DNA of 64,000 nucleotides. Source: Vulcanimicrobiota bacterium (lineage in GTDB: Bacteria; Vulcanimicrobiota; Xenobia; Xenobiales; JADMJV01). The translations under genes were made by a program, and so were the position numbers. The stretch covers positions 372,001 through 436,000 of the forward strand of contig JAHBVR010000001.1 in the NCBI GenBank assembly GCA_019637395.1. The letters run 5' to 3'. The notes under the pieces are model-generated. The model had not been told where the DNA came from, ran no database searches, and saw only the letters and a list, made by a program, of their open reading frames with translations. Below are positions 44,412 to 51,830 of this stretch, piece after piece (positions within the stretch are counted from its first letter, which is position 1; each line of letters opens with the position of its first letter).

Positions 44412-44582
44412 TTAAGCAGAAGTGCCGGCCTTAGGCCGGGGCTGAGTTTCATTCATCCAGTTCCAGTTGAGCGGCACGGACAGAATGGGCGATGGAGTGC
44501 AGGCGCAGGCCTGCCAAATGGGCACCTTAACCCAGTCCAGACGGGTAGCTCCCGAACCTTTGCACTGCGGACAATCTTTCAT
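44412..44582 (-). CDS. Small CxxCxGxG protein, hypothetical
   Basis: 56 residues from ATG 44582, with GAGGTG about 9 bases upstream. It begins MKDCPQCKGSG, a DnaJ-type zinc-finger knuckle, followed by ACAC about 20 residues later, enough for one zinc site. It lies on the same strand about 70 bases after the PilZ-like gene and ends 5 bases from the converging L,D-transpeptidase gene. SD, Cys pattern and spacing support it, but the short length keeps certainty low. Confidence 0.45.
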   Translation of the reverse strand: MKDCPQCKGSGATRLDWVKVPIWQACACTPSPILSVPLNWNWMNETQPRPKAGTSA

Positions 44583-44653
44583 TTTCCAAAGCACCTCATC
44601 TCCAAGAGTGCCAGGGGCATTCGCACCGGAAGATCGGACTCCTTGAATCTAAT

Positions 44654-45316
44654 TCAAAGACCGAGACGCTGAGAGAGATAATCCTCGAAGCGCTTTTTCT
44701 GGCCCGCCTTCATCGTCATGATCTTGAAGCGAGAGATGCCGTCTTCCACCGCCGCCAACTGGCCGTTAACGGTGATGGCCTCGCTGCCGAAGGGCAACAC
44801 CAGACGGGCTTTTTCTTTCTCCGGCAGGCTCTCCGGGCAACGCACCAGCGCCTGGGAACTGGTGATATCCAGCAACTGGCAGTCCAGCGCGCGGTCCTTC
44901 GAATCAAAAACCTGGATCGGCTCTCCTTCCACGGGGGCAGCCGGCGACACTTCGATCTGAGGAGTGGTGGGGGGAGCGGTTTCGGCCGCTTCTTCCAGCT
45001 TCTCGGGGGGAGCCACCGGCGGGACGAGTGCTGGGGCTTCCTCCACCACGGATTCCTTCTCCGCCGGGGCTTCCGCTGGAGGCGCCGCTTCGCCGGCAAC
45101 TGGAGCCTCTGCGGGCGCCGCTTTGGGGAAGGTTCCGTTGCTCGAAGTGGGCAGGTCCTTCACCGCCTCCGGTGTGGTTTCGGGCGCGCTCGGCGGCTTA
45201 TCGGCGTCAGGCTTGGCTGAATTCGGCTGCTGGGCCTCTTGATGAGAACCGCCTTGACTCAGCCACCACAGCAGCACCGGCACGGCCGCGATCAGTAACC
45301 AGTAGATTCTCTTCAT
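44654..45316 (-). CDS. Membrane-anchored Ala/Pro-rich protein with degenerate PilZ-like domain
   Basis: 220 residues from ATG 45316 (AGGTGG SD). One N-terminal membrane helix (MKRIYWLLIAAVPVLLWWLS), a disordered Ala/Pro/Glu linker (about residues 20-135) and a C-terminal beta-barrel of about 85 residues that follows the PilZ pattern: LDCQLLDITSSQALVRC, KARLVLPFGSEAITVNGQL, ISRFKIMTMKAGQKKRFEDY. The RxxxR and DxSxxG residues needed for c-di-GMP are reduced to DITSSQA. With the helix at the N-terminus, the barrel may face outside the cytoplasm, where c-di-GMP is absent. Confidence 0.65.
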   Translation of the reverse strand: MKRIYWLLIAAVPVLLWWLSQGGSHQEAQQPNSAKPDADKPPSAPETTPEAVKDLPTSSNGTFPKAAPAEAPVAGEAAPPAEAPAEKESVVEEAPALVPPVAPPEKLEEAAETAPPTTPQIEVSPAAPVEGEPIQVFDSKDRALDCQLLDITSSQALVRCPESLPEKEKARLVLPFGSEAITVNGQLAAVEDGISRFKIMTMKAGQKKRFEDYLSQRLGL

Positions 45317-45444
45317 TCCTGCCACCTCTACCCCATCATTGATCTTCAAGCCTCTGTTTTCCAACCCGCCCCCTAAGTCCTACGCACAGCAGGGGGGTAT
45401 GTTGGACGCGACAAAAGCATGGACCTGAAATTCAGGAGGTGGCT

Positions 45445-47742
45445 ATGGCACAAGTGCAAGGACAGGTTTCCCCCCAAATGACGGCTGCTGAAATGCGTGA
45501 GTACTATCTGGAACAAACCCGCCGCAGCCTCGAGGCCTTCGAAGCCACCCACGGCAACATCACCGATCATCCGCCTTTCGCCCTGGACCGGGGCAGCGCC
45601 AGCGAGTTTCTGCTCACTCCTCAGGTCGCCGAGCAAATTCAACTGCGCAAGCAAATCGACGAATTCGCCGCCGAAGCCAAAGTCTCGACCGCCGGTGTCC
45701 GCGAAAATCAAAACGTGTTGTGCAGTTGGGATTCGCGCTATCGAATCAATCAGTACATTTTCGCTCTCCTGGCCGAGGCCCTGGCCCGCCTGGCCCAGGA
45801 ACTGCAGGCTGAAAGAGTAGCCAACCTGCCCCACCTCGACACCGCTTCCATTCGGGCCAGGTTAGGCGAAGAAAACGCGATTCTGGTCGAGGAAATCTTT
45901 CAAATGCCGCTGGCCCAGGCCATCGAATTCGCCCGCGCCCATCCCCTGCGCATGGTTGGCGGTGAAGTTCGCTCCAACACTCCCCTCTACGTGGGCCTGA
46001 TGGGACGCATCTACGCGGCTCGGGGCCTGCACGTCTTCGTCACCGCCGACCACGGCTTTCGCGACACCTCCACCATTTTCATGTGGAGCTTTCTGACTTA
46101 TCTGCTCGGCATGTCGGGCGGAGACTACTTTACTTCGAGCCACGGAGCTCCTCAAAAACAATCCGACAAAATCCTGGCCCCGGACGGAGCCCAATATCTA
46201 CCGCCGCTTTACGCCCGTATTGTGGAACATCTTTATCAGCTCCTTGGCGAGATCGAGAAAGACGGCTATTTGATCAAACTGGCCGCTCTCGATGACCCTC
46301 ATCTGCACTTCAACTTGACTTATGGTCGCATGGCCAAACTCTACGCCAACTACCTGCGCCAGGGCCCGGCCTCAGCCGGAGCGGTGGCCACCATTCAAAA
46401 GGCCATCGACAGCAAATTGCGCCTGCAGTTGGACTTTTTCGGCGGTGCCGGCTACCGCACCATCTTCCCCGTTCTGCAAGAGCTGGGCATCGACGGGGCC
46501 TTCGAAGGGGGCCTGTTGCGCTGCGAAGAGGACCCATTCTTCCACGATATCGGTTTTCGCGTGGCCCAGAAAAAGGGCGGTGACGACTACGAAGTCGTGC
46601 ACGATTCAGTAGACGCCAGCCTGCCCGTGGTAGTGAGCAGCGCCGGCTACGACAAACTGCTGGCCAACGCGCCCGATGGACAAATGATTTTCAATGTCGA
46701 CCCGGACTCCGACCGCTTTGTGGTGGGCCAACTGGTGCCTTCCAGCCAGAAAGCGGCGCTCGACAAGTTGGGAATCACCTCTCTGGAAGTGGGCTCCCGG
46801 CTTTTCGCACTTTACAGTCCCAACCAGTTCTTTTTACTGCTGGCCGAAAACGATCGGGTGGTGGCCGTTCAGGAGGGCACCTGGCAGAAATACAGCAATT
46901 TTGACGTGCACACCTATGTATCGGCGCTGGCCTGGGACGAGTGGGCCGCCCACCACAAAATTCCGGTGGTGCGCGTGCCGGTCGGCTTTAAAGAAATTGC
47001 GGCCGTCATCCGCCAGGTAGAAGCAGGCGCGGCCGGAGATGGACCCATCGAAGTCAAAAACGAGCTGGGCGAAATCATTCCCATCGGCAAAAATCCCAAG
47101 CTTCATCACGCCGGAGAAGAAAGCGGGGGGAAAATTGGCGGACCCAGCCACCCGATCTATAACATGCTTGGAGAAAGCGTGCTGGGAATGCGCGAAAAAA
47201 GCAGCGGCGAAGCCTGCGTTTCGGCCGTTTCGCTGGCCGCCCGCCTATGGCTGGAAGCCCTGAAATCGGGAAATCCGGAACACTACTACCTGCACAACTA
47301 TCTGCAGCAAGTCTTCCAGGAAAACTCCATCGCCAATCCCATGGAATCGCGCGGCGACATCGTACACTATAACGAAGCCATTTTTGACCCTGAAGAACTG
47401 GCCAGGGCCAAGAAATTGGGAATCGAAGAGCGGGTTCAATTCAATGCCTTTTTCACCGAGCCGGTGGAGCGTTATTGCGCCGGACAAATGACCCTTTCCG
47501 ACCTGTCCGGCCTGCTGGCCCAAGCCATGCCCGGAATGGCCGACGAGTGGGCTCGCCTGGAAAAGGTCGATCGCTGGTCCGACGGCCTGCAATTCTGGTT
47601 CGCACCGGGCGGAAAAATGCGCGATCTGTGCCTGAGGCCTTCCGGCACCGATGCCAAAACCAAGGTCTACCTGGATGGAACGGATAAGCATTACCTCCAG
47701 GAAATCTTCGAAAAGAACTTCAAGAACTTCAAGCCAATCTAA
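45445..47742 (+). CDS. Divergent alpha-D-phosphohexomutase (phosphoglucomutase-like), 765 residues
   Basis: Phosphohexomutase superfamily, unusually long (typical 450-550). Recognisable sites: substrate loop GGEVRSNTPLYVGLMGR, active-site loop near FTSSHGAPQKQS (in place of T-A-S-H-N-P), metal loop FNVDPDSDRFVVGQ, sugar loop HHAGEESGGKIGG and phosphate loop LRPSGTDAKTKVYLDG. The phospho-Ser is therefore Ser in SSHG if catalysis is kept. The N-terminal 100 residues are extra and helical. ATG at 45445 with CAGGAGG upstream. Likely a sugar-phosphate mutase in glycogen or surface-sugar metabolism; the preferred sugar is unknown. Confidence 0.82.
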   Translation: MAQVQGQVSPQMTAAEMREYYLEQTRRSLEAFEATHGNITDHPPFALDRGSASEFLLTPQVAEQIQLRKQIDEFAAEAKVSTAGVRENQNVLCSWDSRYRINQYIFALLAEALARLAQELQAERVANLPHLDTASIRARLGEENAILVEEIFQMPLAQAIEFARAHPLRMVGGEVRSNTPLYVGLMGRIYAARGLHVFVTADHGFRDTSTIFMWSFLTYLLGMSGGDYFTSSHGAPQKQSDKILAPDGAQYLPPLYARIVEHLYQLLGEIEKDGYLIKLAALDDPHLHFNLTYGRMAKLYANYLRQGPASAGAVATIQKAIDSKLRLQLDFFGGAGYRTIFPVLQELGIDGAFEGGLLRCEEDPFFHDIGFRVAQKKGGDDYEVVHDSVDASLPVVVSSAGYDKLLANAPDGQMIFNVDPDSDRFVVGQLVPSSQKAALDKLGITSLEVGSRLFALYSPNQFFLLLAENDRVVAVQEGTWQKYSNFDVHTYVSALAWDEWAAHHKIPVVRVPVGFKEIAAVIRQVEAGAAGDGPIEVKNELGEIIPIGKNPKLHHAGEESGGKIGGPSHPIYNMLGESVLGMREKSSGEACVSAVSLAARLWLEALKSGNPEHYYLHNYLQQVFQENSIANPMESRGDIVHYNEAIFDPEELARAKKLGIEERVQFNAFFTEPVERYCAGQMTLSDLSGLLAQAMPGMADEWARLEKVDRWSDGLQFWFAPGGKMRDLCLRPSGTDAKTKVYLDGTDKHYLQEIFEKNFKNFKPI

Positions 47743-47755
47743 GGGGGGAACGACG

Positions 47756-48058
47756 TTGGAGAGACGAGCTTTGTTAAAGTGGCTGGCGGTGATAGCTCTC
47801 TGCCCCCGGCCCGGTCGCAGCCTGCCCGACTTGAGCAAGATTTTCGGAAAGATTCAATGGGTAGACAGCTTCCCCGACTTCAAGGTGCAGGTGGTCACTT
47901 CGTTTCCTGACCTCAAGGTCGAGCTGGTCACCGCTTTTCCGGACAAAGTTGGAAAATGGCAGATCGTAGACTCGTTTCCCGATTTCAAAATCCAAAAAGT
48001 GGACTCATTCCCAGATTTCAAAATCGAGTTCGTGACTTCTTTCCCGGGCATTCCCTAA
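47756..48058 (+). CDS. Small secreted FPD-repeat protein, candidate 7_1 (septoil) knot domain
   Basis: 100 residues from TTG 47756, with AAGGGGGG about 8 bases upstream. Residues 1-25 resemble a signal or weak anchor (MERRALLKWLAVIALCP). The rest is seven units of about 10-13 residues: VDSFPDFKVQV, VTSFPDLKVEL, VTAFPD, then KWQIVDSFPDFKIQ, KVDSFPDFKIE and FVTSFPGIP, with the first unit opening as GKIQWVDSFPD. This repeat style fits what I recall of the 7(1) septoil knot domain family, small proteins predicted to hold a deep 7_1 knot. That assignment is from memory. It follows the phosphohexomutase gene by 13 bases and converges on the deaminase-like gene with a 4-base overlap. Confidence 0.65.
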   Translation: MERRALLKWLAVIALCPRPGRSLPDLSKIFGKIQWVDSFPDFKVQVVTSFPDLKVELVTAFPDKVGKWQIVDSFPDFKIQKVDSFPDFKIEFVTSFPGIP

Positions 48059-49116
48059 CTCGAGAGCACTCGGCAACTCACCACCTGGAGGGTAGCCTCC
48101 GGGCACAGGGCTCCCAGCAACATGCGGGTGGAAGCGGCCTGATGGATCTGATCTCCATGCATGCGGGGACGCTCCACCAGCACGGCGCGGCGGACTTCAC
48201 TGTGCTTGCGCCCATGGGCGTAGAGGGAGATCAAGGCTCCCTGCAGGGGACTCAGACTGGGGTTGAAAGCGGCGTTCTCGCAGTAGGAGCCGACAAAACT
48301 CTGATCGTCGGTGGCCAGAGCAATGCCCGAAGGACAGTGGGAATAAGGAGCATAGGAACGGCAAGCCGCTTCCAGCGCGTGCTCCACCACCGGGTCGCGG
48401 GACGACTCGGTCAGCTCCAGGTTGTTGCGCGAGCTGTTCATGAGCGCCCCGGTCTGACCCATCTCCCGAGGACCGAAACTATAGGGAAGCAACACTTTCA
48501 GCTTGGCGGTGCGATCCGGCAACATGACTTTGAGTTCCCCACCACTGGGGAGCTCGTAAAGAAACTGGCGTACCGAACCGGAAGGAGCGTTGGACCCGGC
48601 GATACACCTCAGACCGCGTTCCCCGTGGCTGAGCGCATTCATCACCGCGCAGATCTCGGCATTGACCGTCTGCACCAGCGGGACCTCGGGAAACTCGATA
48701 TTGAATCCCAGGTAGAAGTCGCCACTGACTCCCTGGGCCACGATACCCACGCGGTAATGGGAAATACTGGCGCGAGCGTGCTCGCGGGCGATGGGTAGCA
48801 ACTCCTGCATCAACTGAGGAGTGGTCAGGTCCAGACGACGAGCGATCTCGCGGGCCTGTTGGACGGGCAGATGGGTGGCCCCTTTGAGAAACTGGCTCAA
48901 GTGTTCGGTCACCAGCCGGCGACCGGACTGCAGAATACCGGTCAGCGGCTGGCCAGCCGTAGCCAGGGCGGCGATCGAGGCGGTTTTCAACCCGAGCATC
49001 CCGGTCGTCTCAAACTGATGCAGAGCGTCCAACAGGTCACGCTCGCCAGGAGGCAAGACTCCCTGAGCATTTAGCTTCTGCGGTTGTAAATCGAACTTCT
49101 TACGCTTTGCCACCAA
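48055..49116 (-). CDS. Cytidine-deaminase-like pseudoenzyme (E. coli Cdd type, zinc ligands lost)
   Basis: 353 residues, with an added N-terminus of about 55 residues compared with E. coli Cdd (294). Two Cdd domains are clear: residues about 105-195 (HYRVGIVAQGVSGDFYLGFN; QTVNAEICAVMNALSHGER; NAPSGSVRQFLYEL) and about 245-350 (AACRSYAPYSHCPSGIALAT; GSYCENAAFNPSLSPLQGAL). In active enzymes the first domain has HAE and PCxxC. Here they read NAE (Asn152) and PSGSV (Ser179, Val182), so all three zinc ligands are gone while the catalytic Glu154 remains. Deaminase activity is therefore unlikely. The frame is intact, which argues for a kept non-enzymatic or binding role. Confidence 0.85.
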   Translation of the reverse strand: MVAKRKKFDLQPQKLNAQGVLPPGERDLLDALHQFETTGMLGLKTASIAALATAGQPLTGILQSGRRLVTEHLSQFLKGATHLPVQQAREIARRLDLTTPQLMQELLPIAREHARASISHYRVGIVAQGVSGDFYLGFNIEFPEVPLVQTVNAEICAVMNALSHGERGLRCIAGSNAPSGSVRQFLYELPSGGELKVMLPDRTAKLKVLLPYSFGPREMGQTGALMNSSRNNLELTESSRDPVVEHALEAACRSYAPYSHCPSGIALATDDQSFVGSYCENAAFNPSLSPLQGALISLYAHGRKHSEVRRAVLVERPRMHGDQIHQAASTRMLLGALCPEATLQVVSCRVLSS

Positions 49117-49207
49117 ACTTTCTCCCTCAGCCTACGTATAGGCCAGGGTTTCCAGGGCGAGCACCCTGCCTCCTGGGACCCCCCCAGATTACCCCTCCGG
49201 AAGTTAT

Positions 49208-49236
49208 TTGCAAAAGACAATAAGCAGAATTATCTA
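49208..49236 (+). promoter_or_regulatory. Possible promoter of the HPt-thiolase pair
   Basis: TTGCAA (49208-49213), 17-base spacer and TATCTA (49231-49236), in an AT-richer stretch of the 198-base gap. Each hexamer matches the sigma-70 consensus at about four positions. Confidence 0.4.
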
Positions 49237-49314
49237 GTCAAGGGGGCAGGAATCACCCTGTCATACAGGGATTATTTGAGGAGTTAAATTTTACCCCAGG
49301 AAAGGAAGGCTCGC

Positions 49315-49650
49315 ATGCTGCTCGATGTAACCGTATTGCTGCAAAGCTGCGGCGGTGACGAGGACTTCGCGCGGGAATTGTTCGGTGAATACCATCAGCG
49401 CGTCACGGAACTCATGGCCAGCATGCGGGAAGCTTTCGCGGCTCAGAACGTCGAAGAAATTCGCAAAGGCGCCCATGAATTGAAAGGCAGCAGTTTGACC
49501 CTGGGGGCCAGCGAAATGGCGCAGATTAGTCGCACCATTGAAGACGGCTGCAAAGCGGGCCAGACGGACTCGCTGGCGGAATGGCTGAAAAATCTCGACC
49601 AACAGTCGATATTGCTGTTCGAACACCTGAAAAGTATAGGCTACCTGTGA
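49315..49650 (+). CDS. Stand-alone HPt phosphotransfer protein
   Basis: 111 residues, a four-helix histidine phosphotransfer domain with the phospho-His in KGAHELKGSSLTLGA (His54). It relays phosphate between a hybrid kinase and a response regulator in the cytoplasm. No kinase or regulator gene is in the window. ATG with GGAAAGGAAGG upstream. Its TGA overlaps the GTG of the following thiolase gene (GTGA), an odd pairing of signalling and metabolism. Confidence 0.88.
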   Translation: MLLDVTVLLQSCGGDEDFARELFGEYHQRVTELMASMREAFAAQNVEEIRKGAHELKGSSLTLGASEMAQISRTIEDGCKAGQTDSLAEWLKNLDQQSILLFEHLKSIGYL

Positions 49651-50777
49651 GCGAACTCTGGATTCTCTCGGCCACCCGCACTCCCATCGGGAGATTTGGC
49701 GGCTCACTGGCCAAACTCAGCGCGGTACAGCTCGGCGTGGTTGCGGTAAAAGCCGCCCTGGAACGGGCCGGCATTCAACCGGAGCAAGTCGATCTGTGCG
49801 TTGTCGGCTTAGCTCGCCAGGCGGGCTGCGGCCCTAACCCCGGTCGTCAAATCAGCGTCAAATCAGGCATCCCCGTCAGTTCACCGGCCTACACTCTGAA
49901 TCAGGCCTGTGCCTCGGGCCTTTCGGCCGTGCTGGCGGCGGCCCGCCACATCGCCGCCGGCGAAGCCGAAGTGGTGGTGGCGGCCGGAACGGAAAGCATG
50001 TCCAACGTTCCCTATTTAGCGCAGGGGGTTCGCTGGGGCACCAAGATGGGCCACCGCCCGTTGGTGGACGCTATGTATCAGGACGGTTTGCTCTGTCCCC
50101 TGTGCGACAAAATCATGGGTGAGACGGTCGAGGCCCTGGCCCAGGAACTCTCCATTTCGCGCCAGCAACAGGACGAATACGCATTGCAGTCCCAGCAGCG
50201 CGCCGCGGCCGCTGATTTCTCGGCCGAGTTGTGCGAAATTCCCGAGCTGTCGGTGGACGAACACGCCCGCGCCGGCACCACCATGGAATCCTTGGGCAAA
50301 CTCGCCCCCGTCTTTAGCCAGACCGGCAGCGTCACCGCCGGCAATGCCTCAGGAATCACCGACGGCGCCTCGGCCCTGGTGGTCGCCTCGGACGCCTTCG
50401 TCAAGAAACACAACCTGCAACCGCTGGCCCGCTACCTGGGCGGCGTGGTGGTCGGCCTGGAACCGGCCCGCATGGGACTGGGCCCGGTACCCGCCATCCA
50501 GGCCTACCGTCAGAAATTCGGTAGCGACTTCCAGCGTTACGAAATCAACGAAGCTTTTGCGGCCCAGGTGCTGGCCTGCCAGCAAGACCTGCAATTAGAC
50601 CCGGCCACCCTCAACGTCAAAGGTGGCTCCATCGCCATCGGCCACCCCATTGGCTGCAGCGGCGCCCGCATCACCGCGACTCTGCTGCACGGCCTGCGCG
50701 AACGCGGCGGCGGCCGCGGCCTGGCCAGCCTGTGCGTCTCCGGCGGCCTCGGTATCTGCGCCGGATTTGAAGTCTAG
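49647..50777 (+). CDS. Acetyl-CoA C-acetyltransferase (thiolase family)
   Basis: 376 residues from GTG 49647. Nucleophilic Cys in NQACASGLSAVLAAARH, then EINEAFAAQVLA, His in GGSIAIGHPIGCSGAR and the last Cys in SLCVSGGLGI. It belongs to the thiolase II group that condenses or cleaves acetoacetyl-CoA-type substrates. Length is slightly short of 390. A longer in-frame reading would overlap the HPt gene and lacks an SD. Translation is probably coupled to the HPt gene through the GTGA overlap. It converges with the queuosine-salvage gene with a 4-base overlap. Confidence 0.9.
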   Translation: MSELWILSATRTPIGRFGGSLAKLSAVQLGVVAVKAALERAGIQPEQVDLCVVGLARQAGCGPNPGRQISVKSGIPVSSPAYTLNQACASGLSAVLAAARHIAAGEAEVVVAAGTESMSNVPYLAQGVRWGTKMGHRPLVDAMYQDGLLCPLCDKIMGETVEALAQELSISRQQQDEYALQSQQRAAAADFSAELCEIPELSVDEHARAGTTMESLGKLAPVFSQTGSVTAGNASGITDGASALVVASDAFVKKHNLQPLARYLGGVVVGLEPARMGLGPVPAIQAYRQKFGSDFQRYEINEAFAAQVLACQQDLQLDPATLNVKGGSIAIGHPIGCSGARITATLLHGLRERGGGRGLASLCVSGGLGICAGFEV

Positions 50778-51748
50778 TAAAAGACCGTCCGTACCCGGTG
50801 GTAGGGCTTTTCTTCGGGCAGTTGAGTCTGGCCGAGATTCCAGAAGAACCAGTCCAGTTCGTAGGCCATCAGAGGTCTACCCAGGTCAGCCATAGCCCGG
50901 CGGATCAACTCCACCGCCCATACCATAGCGGCGCGGATTTCCACCTCTTCTTCGCTGCCGGGGGGCAATAGCTGCTGGCGGTCGACCCGGTCGGCCAGTT
51001 CTTGCGTGTACTCCATGATGCCCAGAGCCCGCAGCACCTGAGGGACCTTGTAATCGGCGAAGGCGGTCAACTGATCGAGATCACGGAATTCTCCGTAACC
51101 CTGGAAATTCAAACTGCCGGCGATATCGACCACGGTAATCTGAGCCCTCTTGTAGAGGGGAATGTCGCGCCCTTGATAGTGCGAAACATCATAAAAGCAG
51201 GGGAAATCGCGAGCAATCAGAGCGGTCAGGGCCAAAGCCGAACCCTGGCACGCCATCACCGCCCGGGCAAAGTCCCCCTGCCACAGCTCCAGCAGGCGCC
51301 GACCCACTTGATTGGCGTGCTCCAGGCGCTCTTTCAGCATGGGTATCCGGCCGCGGCCGCGCAAAATATGCGCCAACTGGTCGTGCGTCAAGCAGGCCAA
51401 CTGCTCGGCCGAGGTCAGCTCGAAGCCTTCCTCTAAAGCCCGCCGCAAAGCCACCGAAAGAGCCTTATAGCCATTGAAGCCCTGACCCTGGTAGTCCACT
51501 TCCCAACGAATCTGCCCCGGGTCGACCCAGAAACAAAAGTTGAGCGCATCCAGCAGCAGCACGTAGTGCAGGGTCTGCTCGGGCGTTCCGCGCCAGTGGA
51601 TAGGCTCGTCCCAAGCGGGCACCTGAAAAGGCTGGTCAACCCACTTTCGGGCTAACGAATCCAATACAGGCAGATTCAAACGGACGTGGCGAGCATGGTC
51701 CACCACAAATTCGCAGGCGGGTAAAATTCCCAGATCGAGGCTGTCCAT
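50774..51748 (-). CDS. Queuosine 5'-phosphate N-glycosylase/hydrolase (QNG1, DUF2419)
   Basis: 324 residues. Conserved parts of the queuosine-salvage family: VVDHARHVRLN at the start, LLLDALNFCFWVDP, GYKALSVALRRALEEG, FADYKVPQVLRALG and AYELDWFFWNLGQ near the end. The human and some bacterial members release queuine from queuosine-5'-phosphate so that it can be put into tRNA by TGT. ATG at 51748 chosen because family conservation begins soon after. Longer readings overlap the divergent ATPase gene. The two divergent starts are 82 bases apart. Confidence 0.85.
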   Translation of the reverse strand: MDSLDLGILPACEFVVDHARHVRLNLPVLDSLARKWVDQPFQVPAWDEPIHWRGTPEQTLHYVLLLDALNFCFWVDPGQIRWEVDYQGQGFNGYKALSVALRRALEEGFELTSAEQLACLTHDQLAHILRGRGRIPMLKERLEHANQVGRRLLELWQGDFARAVMACQGSALALTALIARDFPCFYDVSHYQGRDIPLYKRAQITVVDIAGSLNFQGYGEFRDLDQLTAFADYKVPQVLRALGIMEYTQELADRVDRQQLLPPGSEEEVEIRAAMVWAVELIRRAMADLGRPLMAYELDWFFWNLGQTQLPEEKPYHRVRTVFY

Positions 51749-51830
51749 GGCGGCCCGTTCCCAGGGCCGGCTAGGAGTTCCTGCCCGGGCGCGCGAAGCC
51801 CAGCGGCCGAATATACTGGAAAGGTCGTTC

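Noticed and set aside
44422-44437. CCGGCC hairpin as terminator of the L,D-transpeptidase gene
   Set aside because: No T-run on either strand, and it lies within the small CxxC gene.
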